A stretch of 5,910 nt of DNA from Candidatus Altimarinota bacterium. GTDB taxonomy: Bacteria > Patescibacteriota > Gracilibacteria > BD1-5 > UBA2023. A program made the translations under genes and the position numbers. The DNA lies in contig DNKW01000080.1 in assembly GCA_003488655.1 (NCBI GenBank), positions 1 through 5,910 on the forward strand, read 5' to 3'. Positions 1 through 5,890 of the stretch are shown here, piece after piece; positions within the stretch are counted from its first letter, which is position 1, and every line of letters begins with the position of its first letter. The notes under the pieces were generated by a model. That model saw only the letters and a program-made list of their open reading frames with translations. It had not been told where the DNA came from and did not search any database.

Positions 1-42
1 TGCTTTCAGGGATATTATTTTGATAAAGGCTCCGATTTTTAG
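1..42 (+). CDS. C-terminal tail of a plus-strand protein, possibly an EAL-domain protein (partial)
   Basis: Frame 1 is open from the window edge to a TAG at 40-42 and reads CFQGYYFDKGSDF. The QGYYF-K string resembles the end of EAL (cyclic di-GMP phosphodiesterase) domains, where QGYYFSKP or QGFLFGKP is common. Only 13 residues are visible, so the family call is a guess from one short motif. The stop overlaps the TAA (39-41) of the convergent flavoprotein gene, so the two genes would meet tail to tail with no spacer. It could also be chance coding in a gap. The use of TAG as stop fits the code used by the other genes. Confidence 0.38.
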   Translation, partial: CFQGYYFDKGSDF

Positions 43-1148
43 TTTTTCTCAAACCCTTTCGCACATACGTATCCCGTCGCCCATGCTTGCTGGAGATTGA
101 AACCTCCGGTTTTCCCCGTGAGGTCAAGCACCTCTCCTATAAAAGAGAGATGTTTGATTTTTTTGCTTTCAAAATGATTGGTTAGTTCCGAAAGCTTCAC
201 TCCGCCCCCTGTAACCTTGGCCTCGTCCCATGGTTTCAAATCCGCTAAATGGAATATTGCTTCATTTTTTGTCTCATCGAGTTCGAAAAAACTCTTCACT
301 TTCTTGGTCATACTTTCCTCGTTGAATGTGAGACGAATCGTAATATGCTCGGCGAAATACGCTTTCTGTTGAGATTCCTTGATTCCTATTTTCCGAAGAT
401 GTTCCCCGAGCTTTATAACCGCATTGAAAACGAGGGGCCCCGAGAGTCCCGTGTGAGTGAAGAGAAAAGATCCTTTCTCATCGTAGAGGAGTTTTCGATC
501 GTCGAAAACCGAGAGGGTGAGCTCAATCGTGCTTCCTGAAAGCTCCGACAAATCTTCCCGAGTTATCATCCCACAGAGTCCGCGATACGGATCGGTCATC
601 TCGATGTCGAACTGTTTCGCGATTGTATATCCGAATCCATCGGTTCCAACCTGTGAGAAGCTCTTTCCACCCGTTGCGATAATAAGGTTTCGTCCCTCTA
701 TAATCTCCCCAGATGCCTTATGGATGAGGAAAATATCATCCGTTTTTTCTATTTTGACGATATCGCATTTTGTTCGAATCTCTGTATTATTTTTCGTCGA
801 TTCGCGCATAAGAAGGTCGAGAAGATCTTTGGATTTTCCACTTTCTAGAATGACTCGCCCACGATCCTCGATACACGTACTAATCCCGTGTTTTTCCACC
901 CACTCGATCATATCATAGTTCGAAAATTTTGCGAGCAGTCCGTGAACAGCTTTGATATTCTCCCCGAAGTAGTCATCTTCGGGAGATATGTCAATGTTCG
1001 TTACATTACAACGTTCTCATCCGGAAAGTATGACCTTCTTCCCGAGAGAACCGTTCTTCTCGAGGATGATTTTTCGGAGGTTTTTCGGGGCGAATATGGA
1101 GCAGAAGAGGCCGGCGGCTCCTCAGCCGATGATAATGATGTCGTACAT
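39..1148 (-). CDS. HI0933/YhiN-family FAD-dependent flavoprotein (NAD(P)/FAD oxidoreductase), UGA read as Gly
   Basis: This is a 369-residue protein with two in-frame TGA codons at residues 9 (1122-1124) and 44 (1017-1019). Read as glycine, they complete the N-terminal FAD-binding loop IIIGGGAAGL (residues 5-14) and the family motif LSGGERCNVTN (41-51). Further family signatures are IIATGGKSFSQVGTDGFGY (about 156-174), FTHTGLSGP (about 230-238), TGGGVKLSEL (about 313-322) and GEVLDLTGKTGGFNLQQAWATGY near the C-terminus, where the flavin contacts lie. The length is slightly below the usual 390-420. The family is a soluble Rossmann-fold flavoprotein whose substrate is generally unknown. The ATG at 1148 is chosen because the beta-strand leading to the GxGxxG loop starts directly there. 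No Shine-Dalgarno sequence is seen upstream, where the leader is pyrimidine-rich. With the standard code only residues 80-369 would be called, losing the cofactor-binding end. The family call is secure; the biochemical role is not. Confidence 0.93.
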
Positions 1149-1398
1149 AAAAGAAGGAAAAGAATAAAGACATACCCATGTATTTAAAAATTTTGATACC
1201 TGTATCATATATGATTTTCATTTTTTCGCGAATTTACTTGTAAATCTTTTGCAAAAAACACATTTTTCCATATAAATGGTCTCGCTTATAAATTTTGAAT
1301 ACATATTTCTCGTTTCCTACGGGACTCGCTATAAGGACGCTCAAACACAGTCCTCGGTAGCACTCGAAAAATATATTCAAAATGATAGTGTGAAATAT
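1149..1398. other. Non-coding gap between the divergent flavoprotein and tRNA-Ser genes
   Basis: No convincing gene is seen in this 250-base AT-rich gap on either strand, even when TGA is allowed as sense. It must hold the promoters of the minus-strand flavoprotein gene and the plus-strand tRNA. A small inverted repeat, ATTTAC-TT-GTAAAT, lies at 1232-1245 and could be an operator, but it is short. Another weak pairing is GGACT (about 1322-1326) with AGTCC (about 1349-1353). For the tRNA, TATATT near 1372-1377 is a candidate -10 box, but no good -35 box accompanies it. Confidence 0.5.
1204..1209 (-). promoter_or_regulatory. Possible -10 box for the flavoprotein gene
   Basis: On the minus strand this reads TATGAT, one base from the TATAAT consensus. 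It would place transcription start about 50 bases before the ATG at 1148. The hexamer 17 bases further upstream (TTCGCG) is a poor -35 box, so the call is weak. Confidence 0.25.
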
Positions 1399-1486
1399 GG
1401 AGAGGTCGCATAGTGGCCTAGTGCGCACCCTTGGAAAGGGTGTGTGGGGCAACCCACCGGGAGTTCGAATCTCCCTCTCTCCGCCA
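1399..1486 (+). tRNA. tRNA-Ser(GGA) with encoded CCA
   Basis: This is an 88-nt class II tRNA. The acceptor stem GGAGAGG (1399-1405) pairs with TCTCTCC (1476-1482) including one G-U pair, followed by discriminator G1483 and CCA at 1484-1486. The anticodon stem CACCC/GGGTG (1426-1430 and 1438-1442) encloses the loop TTGGAAA with anticodon GGA at 1433-1435, which reads UCC and UCU. The long variable arm typical of serine tRNAs is GTGGG-GCAA-CCCAC (about 1444-1457). The T arm is GGGAG-TTCGAAT-CTCCC (1459-1475). All expected arms are intact, so it should be functional. A terminator follows 12-15 bases downstream. Long frames that cross it on the minus strand (with a GGEREIRTPG string) are antisense artefacts. 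Confidence 0.97.
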
Positions 1487-1487
1487 G
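1474..1487 (+). repeat. Direct repeat copy 1: tRNA-Ser 3' acceptor end with CCA
   Basis: The string CCTCTCTCCGCCAG occurs here inside the tRNA and again at 1653-1666, 179 bases downstream. Each copy is followed by an A-rich spacer and a terminator with the shared core CCCCGAAAGGGGT, so the imperfect duplication spans roughly 45-50 bases. Confidence 0.8.
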
Positions 1488-1495
1488 GAAAAATA

Positions 1496-1527
1496 AAAAA
1501 ACGCCCCGAAAGGGGTGTTTTGTTTTT
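1496..1527 (+). terminator. Rho-independent terminator after tRNA-Ser
   Basis: The stem ACGCCCC (1501-1507), GAAA tetraloop and GGGGTGT (1512-1518) is followed by a T-rich run to 1527. An A-run precedes the stem, so the mirror image also works on the minus strand and the element may stop transcription in both directions. Confidence 0.85.
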
Positions 1528-1530
1528 CAT

Positions 1531-1665
1531 GCGGAGACCCGAGGTGGGAGATTCGAAACCGTAGTGATACCGATGAATGAAATGAATCGGGGAAAAAGCC
1601 AACGATTTGGCTTTTCATCACAAGGCGTTTTCTCGAAGAGAAACGGGTCTCTCCTCTCTCCGCCA
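1531..1665 (+). other. Structured non-coding stretch ending in a duplicated tRNA-Ser 3' end; possible ncRNA or tRNA relic
   Basis: This stretch lies between two terminators and encodes no credible protein. It can fold extensively. GAGACCCG (1534-1541) pairs with CGGGTCTC (1644-1651), and alternatively GCGGAGA (1531-1537) with TCTCCGC (1657-1663). Inside these, GTGAT (1564-1568) pairs with ATCAC (1617-1621) and encloses CCGAT/ATCGG (1570-1574 and 1586-1590) and a perfect 9-bp hairpin AAAAGCCAA-CGAT-TTGGCTTTT (1594-1615). A further hairpin lies at 1626-1645. The 3' end repeats 14 bases of the tRNA-Ser acceptor end including CCA (1653-1666 versus 1474-1487). A GGGAGATTCGAA string at 1546-1557 recalls the tRNA T arm, but it is misplaced and does not form a T stem. 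I could not fold it as a normal tRNA on either strand. It may be a small RNA, a decayed tRNA copy or the scar of an insertion. Strand is uncertain, since both flanking terminators can work both ways. Confidence 0.45.
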
Positions 1666-1666
1666 G
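1653..1666 (+). repeat. Direct repeat copy 2: tRNA 3' end outside a tRNA
   Basis: This is an exact 14-base match to the end of tRNA-Ser at 1474-1487, but it is not attached to a recognisable tRNA body. Duplicated tRNA 3' ends are typical of integration sites. The 179-base spacing is far too short for an element with its own integrase, so an excised element or local duplication is more likely. Confidence 0.75.
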
Positions 1667-1678
1667 TAAAAAACCAAA

Positions 1679-1703
1679 AATACCCCGAAAGGGGTATTTT
1701 TTT
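1679..1703. terminator. Bidirectional terminator between the structured stretch and the pilus ATPase gene
   Basis: The stem ATACCCC (1680-1686), GAAA loop and GGGGTAT (1691-1697) is followed by T's to 1703 on the plus strand and preceded by an A-rich run that gives a T-run on the minus strand. It begins 14 bases past the TAG of the minus-strand ATPase gene (1717-1719). It therefore probably ends that transcript as well as any plus-strand transcript from the left. Confidence 0.85.
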
Positions 1704-1716
1704 AAATCCATAGATT

Positions 1717-4413
1717 CTATTCCGATATATTTTCAATAGTATTATTATATTCTCCGTATACGGCATTTTCTATTTCTGTTTCGGACATCTCGCCTACCAA
1801 TAATCTCTCTATTTCTTCCATAGTTCTTTTGACTTTTGGGAATTGGAGAGTTTTGACGAGGCGCAATACTTCGCCGAGTGTTGTTTCTCCACAAATTGCA
1901 CGATAGAATCCATCCTCAACCATACTGGTCATCCCATGATTTCTTGCCGTCGTTTCCAGCTGTCAAGAGGTACAGCCTGATAATACCGATACTTTAAGTT
2001 CTTCATTTACACAGAAGAGCTCTACTATGGTTAATCGTCCATTGAAACCAGTATGATTGCATTCTTTACATCCTTTGCCATGATAAAACTTCGTGTCATG
2101 TTTTTTTATGTAGTCATCCACTCCGGCGATGAATCTTTTAAAATAACTCAAATCTTTTTGATCGGGTTCTTGGAGTGTTTTGCAGTGAGTACATATTTTT
2201 CTGACAAGACGCTGTCCGAGTATAGATACGAGTGTAGAGCCAAGGAGAAAAGGCTTAATACCCATATCGATGAGACGGGTTATTGCTGAAACCGCATCAT
2301 TCGTATGAAGCGTGGAAAAAAGCAAATGTCCGGTAAGTCCCGCTGTCAACGCAGCTTCGGCAGAGTCTTTATCGCGCATTTCTCCAAACATAATGACATC
2401 GGGATCCTGTCTCAAAACTCCCTTAAGAACCTCAGGAAATGGCAATTCAAAATGTCCGCCGGCATTTATCTGATTTGCTCCCGGCAATACGTATTCCGGA
2501 GGATTTTCAATAGTAACGATATTTACTTCGGAAGTATTTAGGCTTGCAAGCGTGGAATGAAGCGTCGTTGTTTTTCCGCTTCCCGTTGGTCCGGTAACGA
2601 TGACGATACCATTCGCCATACTACAGATGAGTTCGTATTTTCGTGCGATGTTTTTATGAATACCCAATTCTCCCAAGCTTGGAATTTTCTCATTTTGTAT
2701 CAGGATTCTTGTAACAAGTTTTTCACCATTCACATACGGCATTACTGAAAATCGGAGATCTGCAAATGTGTTCTTATCGACATAATGTATGCTTTTTCTT
2801 CCATCAAAGATTTGATCTCTTTTAAATGCGTCTTTGAAATGAAATACATGTTTCAATCCCTGGATAAAATATTCTTTTACCGAAAGAGGGAGATCCATAA
2901 GTGGCAAAAGTATCCCATCCACACGAATCCGCACCCTCACTTTATCTCTCATCGGTTCTATATGGATATCCGATGCTCGCAGGTCTATGGAACGCATAAG
3001 AATTTCCGCAAACATATTGAGATTTTGATTTTGAGAGCTGAAAAGTTTCTTCCCAATCTTAAATACGTCATCTTTCTTCAGATCCATATCGGCGTGAACT
3101 CTGGTTTTTATAACATCTCTCTCAGCGGCATTTCTGAGTGCTATTTCCTGTTCAAAAGATTTTTTCAAAAAGGTCGAAATTTCCTCAGGTGGAGCATAAT
3201 CAAAGGAGAGATCAATATTGACTTTATTGTTGGAAGGTGAGTTTTTGGTTTTTTTAAAATCGTAAGTGTGCTGTCTCAGTAAGATAATGTCTTTGTACTT
3301 CCGAGAAATCTCCCGTCGAATATGTTCGACTCAATCTCCTGAATTTTCGTGATATATTATGGTAATCGCGTATCCTCCATCATCACTTTGGTATATCTTA
3401 TAAGGAATAAAATTATACTTTTTAAGGGTCTCTTTACTAAAAAGGAAAAAGAGACTCATATTTGTTTCGGAAGTTTTTGGACAAACGCGAACCATGTCCT
3501 TTTGTCTCGCGATGATTTGTATAAAACGCTCTCTGCTTACTATTCACATATCTTCGATAAGAATATCTCCGATTTTTCGTTCAATGCTTTTATTTTGAAA
3601 ATCCATCTGTATTTTCATAGCTTCTTCCAATTGGCTTTTGTTGATGAGTCCATAAGCAAGGAGAAGCTCTCCTGTTTGCATGGAATACCCTTTACTATTC
3701 GTAAAATACAGGAATTTCTTCCGGTCAATGAGATTAAGTGCCATGAGCACCTCTCATAAAAGCATATGTTTTCATCCTTCCCGTTGCTCTTTTTGATACT
3801 TCAGAGCTTTTTTCAAAGCATCTTCGTTTATATAATGCTCTTTTATAAGGGCTTCCCCCAGTTTTAATTTATTTGGAGAGAGTCATTCTAGTGTTTTGGG
3901 AGAGGAAGCTGGTCTCATCTCTGGCTGTTGCGGAGTGTCGAGTTTTTGAGCAATAGGAAGTACGATCGATTGAGTCTGTTCTTGCGATGATTTCGGAGTT
4001 ACAGAAGTCATGTTCGGTTGAATCTGTCGCTGTTGATTAAGGATTTCATCAAGGGTTTCGCGTGATATTATCTTCAAATCCTCCACACAGATTTCCCCGA
4101 TGAATTTTGTCTTCCCCTGTTTTTGGTAGTCTTGCTGTATCATAAAGGCGGTCGTCATATCTTCCATCGTAGCAAGACCGTTTCCGAGTAGGATTTCTCC
4201 AATCTGGAGAGAAATCTTCTTAGATAGGGAATTAAGTTCGGTTATAGCTTCACCAAGCGAGATAACTTTTCCACTCTTTTTTTCTGAAATTTGATGCTGC
4301 ATAGTTTTGACCAAATCTTCAGTGGTTAAAAACCCCCTGTCGACAAGGAGCTCACCGATACGCTTGAGTTTGCGCGGCTTTTCTGTGGAAGCGAGTGAAA
4401 CCGAAGATTCCAT
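1717..4413 (-). CDS. PilB/GspE-type assembly ATPase with tandem N-terminal MshEN-like modules, UGA read as Gly
   Basis: This is one continuous 898-residue frame with six in-frame TGA codons at residues 177, 214, 220, 290, 361 and 817. It ends in TAG. Such hexameric cytoplasmic ATPases power type IV pilus extension or type II secretion. Walker A GPTGSGKT is at about 608-615. The Asp box is TIENPPEY (about 634-641), with Asn where Asp is usual. Walker B is RQDPDVIMFGEMRD (about 668-681), and the His box AGLTGHLLFSTLHTND is at about 691-706. A zinc site is formed by CTHC (741-744) and CKEC (782-785). The N-terminal 300 residues carry repeats of the MshEN pattern (R/K-L/I-G-x-x-L ... G ... L ... 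Q) starting near residues 18, 70, 104, 184, 218, 246 and 280. A Pro/Gln-rich linker (about 130-175) separates the second and third modules. The TGA at residue 220 supplies the G of LLGEVL. Usual PilB length is about 560-580, so the N-terminus is enlarged. The ATG at 4413 is the first start before the first repeat. No Shine-Dalgarno sequence is seen. PilB versus GspE cannot be settled without neighbouring pilus genes. Confidence 0.95.
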
Positions 4414-4453
4414 ATATAAAAATAGGGATTATGTTGACACGAACTTTTTCCTT

Positions 4454-4482
4454 AATGTACCTTACATTCCTATAAAAAGCAA
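4454..4482 (-). promoter_or_regulatory. Candidate promoter of the pilus ATPase gene
   Basis: On the minus strand TTGCTT (4477-4482) and TACATT (4454-4459) are separated by 17 bases, a reasonable sigma70-type layout 41-69 bases before the ATG at 4413. The -10 hexamer is one arm of an inverted repeat, AATGTA-CCT-TACATT (4454-4468), which could be an operator. A rival -35, TTGATA, lies a little further upstream. The motif match is moderate. Confidence 0.4.
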
Positions 4483-4545
4483 ATTTATCAAATTACCTGA
4501 TCCTCTTCCTTTTTAATAGAAAAGTACCATACCGGGATATTTTCC

Positions 4546-5286
4546 TTATTCCCCTAATTTCACTGCACTCATTCCGATAACCCCTATCATGAAACAGAGT
4601 ATGGTGAGGTATTTGTATTTGGATTTACTGTGAACAACCGGTAAGAGGTCGGTGGCGGAAACATAGAGGAGAGAACCCCCGGCGAATGCGATGAGAAGGG
4701 CGGTCGATACTTCACTTATCTGAGATATAAATATATCCGAGAGATAGAACCCAATCGGTGCTGCAAGGGCGAAAAGTGTCAGAGCTAAAATCTGCGTTTT
4801 TTTTCGAAATTTTGATTCTTGAAAAATGGCGGCGAGCGAGAGAGAAACGGGAATCTGGTGAATAGCCACTCCCAAGAGTATACTATATCCGAGGGTGCTC
4901 GATATCCCGAAGCCGGCACGTATCCCAAGTCCGTCGAAGAGGGTGTGGATGAAAATCGCAATGAGAGCGATGAGAGCTACATGATTATAGTGCTCATGCG
5001 GATCTTCATGAGTATGGTCATTATGTCTATGGTCGTGTTGATGTTTGGTGAGAAGTTCTTCCACGAGGTAGATGGTGAGGAAGCCTCCCATAAACGCATA
5101 AATGGCAAACTCGCTTGAGATGAGCGCCTCTGTTAATATATGAACGAGCGAAACTGCGAGCATAGAACCAGCTCCGAGCGCGATAAAGAGGTTGAGAACC
5201 GTCTGATTTATCTTTCGGAAAAAGTACAGAATAATCCCCGTAGCAGAGATGAAGAAGAGGATGGTGAGAGGAAGGAAGAGATTCAT
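4546..5286 (-). CDS. ZIP-family divalent metal transporter
   Basis: This is a 246-residue membrane protein, probably a zinc or iron importer of the inner membrane. About eight hydrophobic segments are visible, from LPLTILFFISATGIILYF at the N-terminus to LTILCFMIGVIGMSAV at the C-terminus. Between segments 3 and 4 lies a His-rich loop (about 81-102, nine His with Asp and Glu), the typical cytoplasmic metal-collecting loop. The TM4 signature HTLFDGLGI (H114, D118, G119) and TM5 signature HQIPVSLSLAAI (H143, P146) mark the metal path. AGGSLLYVSATDLLPV (about 202-217) matches the family's TM7. The canonical TM5 HEIPE is here HQIPV, so both acidic ligands are replaced. The ATG at 5286 is supported by an in-frame TAA 13 bases upstream (5299-5301). 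The gene has no in-frame TGA. It lies 32 bases behind the small gene at 5319-5513 and may be co-transcribed with it. Metal specificity cannot be read from the sequence. Confidence 0.92.
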   Translation of the reverse strand: MNLFLPLTILFFISATGIILYFFRKINQTVLNLFIALGAGSMLAVSLVHILTEALISSEFAIYAFMGGFLTIYLVEELLTKHQHDHRHNDHTHEDPHEHYNHVALIALIAIFIHTLFDGLGIRAGFGISSTLGYSILLGVAIHQIPVSLSLAAIFQESKFRKKTQILALTLFALAAPIGFYLSDIFISQISEVSTALLIAFAGGSLLYVSATDLLPVVHSKSKYKYLTILCFMIGVIGMSAVKLGE

Positions 5287-5318
5287 AGAAAGGGTATTTT
5301 AGAAGAGAATAATGGAAG

Positions 5319-5513
5319 TTATTGTTTCGTGTCATCTGGCATATGTTCTCTTACGGCAGATCGAATATTGACAAGGAGTTGCCTCATCATACCGGTTATT
5401 CTTGATACTTCGTCTTTTTGATTATCATTGATTGCACGGGCAAGGTTTTCTCTTTGTACTGCAAATTTTCAAAGTTCATGGTTTATATAGGCATTTCCTT
5501 GTTCGGAGAACAT
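5319..5513 (-). CDS. Small helical protein of unknown function (64 residues), one UGA as Gly
   Basis: The frame runs from ATG 5513 to TAA 5319-5321 and contains one TGA at residue 15, so a standard-code gene finder would miss it. It begins MFSEQGNAYINHELGKF and ends REHMPDDTKQ. It is hydrophilic and probably all helical, with no signal peptide, membrane segment or Cys motif. I do not recognise a family. It lies 63 bases behind the 74-residue gene at 5577-5801 and 32 bases ahead of the ZIP transporter, in the same direction. The preceding small gene also starts MFSE, which hints that the two are distant paralogues, but the rest aligns poorly. No Shine-Dalgarno sequence is seen. An open frame of this length in code 25 could be chance, but the tight packing and amino-acid make-up favour a real gene. 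Confidence 0.65.
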
Positions 5514-5576
5514 AATAGTAGCTTGTGAAAATAAAATAATCTTGTCCAATTTTTTCGTATTTGTGGTGTGCGAAAA

Positions 5577-5801
5577 TTATTTCAGTATGTCATTAATATG
5601 ATCAAGTGCATTATCGATAATAGTGATTATCTGAAAACTATGGAGTTTTTCCCCCTCATCGAGAGCGGTATGGAGTTTCTTTTCTTGCTCTGTAATCTGT
5701 CGAAGCTCGATATTCATTCCCCTTCTTTTTTCTTCGGTTTCTTCTCTTCTGCGGATTTCCTCTCGCAGGGAAATGGGCGGAGATGTATTCTCTGAGAACA
5801 T
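5577..5801 (-). CDS. Small charged coiled-coil-like protein of unknown function (74 residues)
   Basis: The protein starts MFSENTSPPISLREEIR and ends in TAA at 5577-5579. Residues about 14-35 are dense in Glu and Arg (EEIRRREETEEKRR), followed by a helical stretch with heptad-like spacing of Leu and Ile to the C-terminus. This suggests a short coiled coil or a dimerising helix. It has no membrane segment or signal peptide. I do not recognise a family. The ATG at 5801 is preferred over an upstream TTG at 5864, because the TTG overlaps the -35 box of a good promoter and would add an untypical basic leader. It is the first gene after that promoter, so it probably heads a transcript that continues through the 64-residue gene and perhaps the ZIP transporter. 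Confidence 0.6.
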   Translation of the reverse strand: MFSENTSPPISLREEIRRREETEEKRRGMNIELRQITEQEKKLHTALDEGEKLHSFQIITIIDNALDHINDILK

Positions 5802-5836
5802 AGGTATATGTATACGGATATAAGATTTCCTTTTAA

Positions 5837-5864
5837 AATATACGTTTTTTCTTGTAAAAGTCAA
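5837..5864 (-). promoter_or_regulatory. Sigma70-like promoter of the right-hand cluster
   Basis: On the minus strand TTGACT (5859-5864) and TATATT (5837-5842) are separated by 16 bases. Both boxes are close to TTGACA and TATAAT. Transcription would start near 5830, giving a leader of about 30 bases before the ATG at 5801. Confidence 0.65.
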
Positions 5865-5890
5865 AAAGTTGTACGGTTCGGTATTGAAAT

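Noticed and set aside
1531..1665. A second intact tRNA gene, on either strand
   Set aside because: The CCA-bearing 3' end is present, but no T stem can be formed around the TTCGAA string, no 7-base anticodon loop is found and the length of about 135 bases is far from normal.
1444..1713. Plus-strand 89-residue frame with repeated KTPRKG/KYPERG parts
   Set aside because: The apparent protein repeat is just the two terminators translated. The frame runs from inside the tRNA into the second terminator.
1234..1766. Long minus-strand frames with GGEREIRTPG and GGERRDPFLF strings
   Set aside because: These are antisense readings across the tRNA-Ser gene, terminators and structured stretch, a well-known annotation artefact.
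1963..3168. A separate 401-residue ATPase gene starting at 3168 and ending at the TGA at 1963
   Set aside because: The frame continues on both sides through TGA codons. The downstream piece holds the normal GspE C-terminus (VEDGFYRAICGETTLGEVLR) and the upstream piece holds the N-terminal modules, so it is one gene.
2053..3759. Several plus-strand frames of 60-150 residues opposite the ATPase gene
   Set aside because: They are shadows of a well-conserved ATPase and have no recognisable domains or plausible starts of their own.
4819..5421. Plus-strand frames opposite the ZIP transporter and small gene
   Set aside because: They are highly charged, low-complexity translations typical of the antisense of membrane-protein codons.
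39..5801. UGA read as tryptophan (code 4)
   Set aside because: TGA falls at GxGxxG, SGG-RCN and LGE glycine positions, where tryptophan would destroy the motifs.
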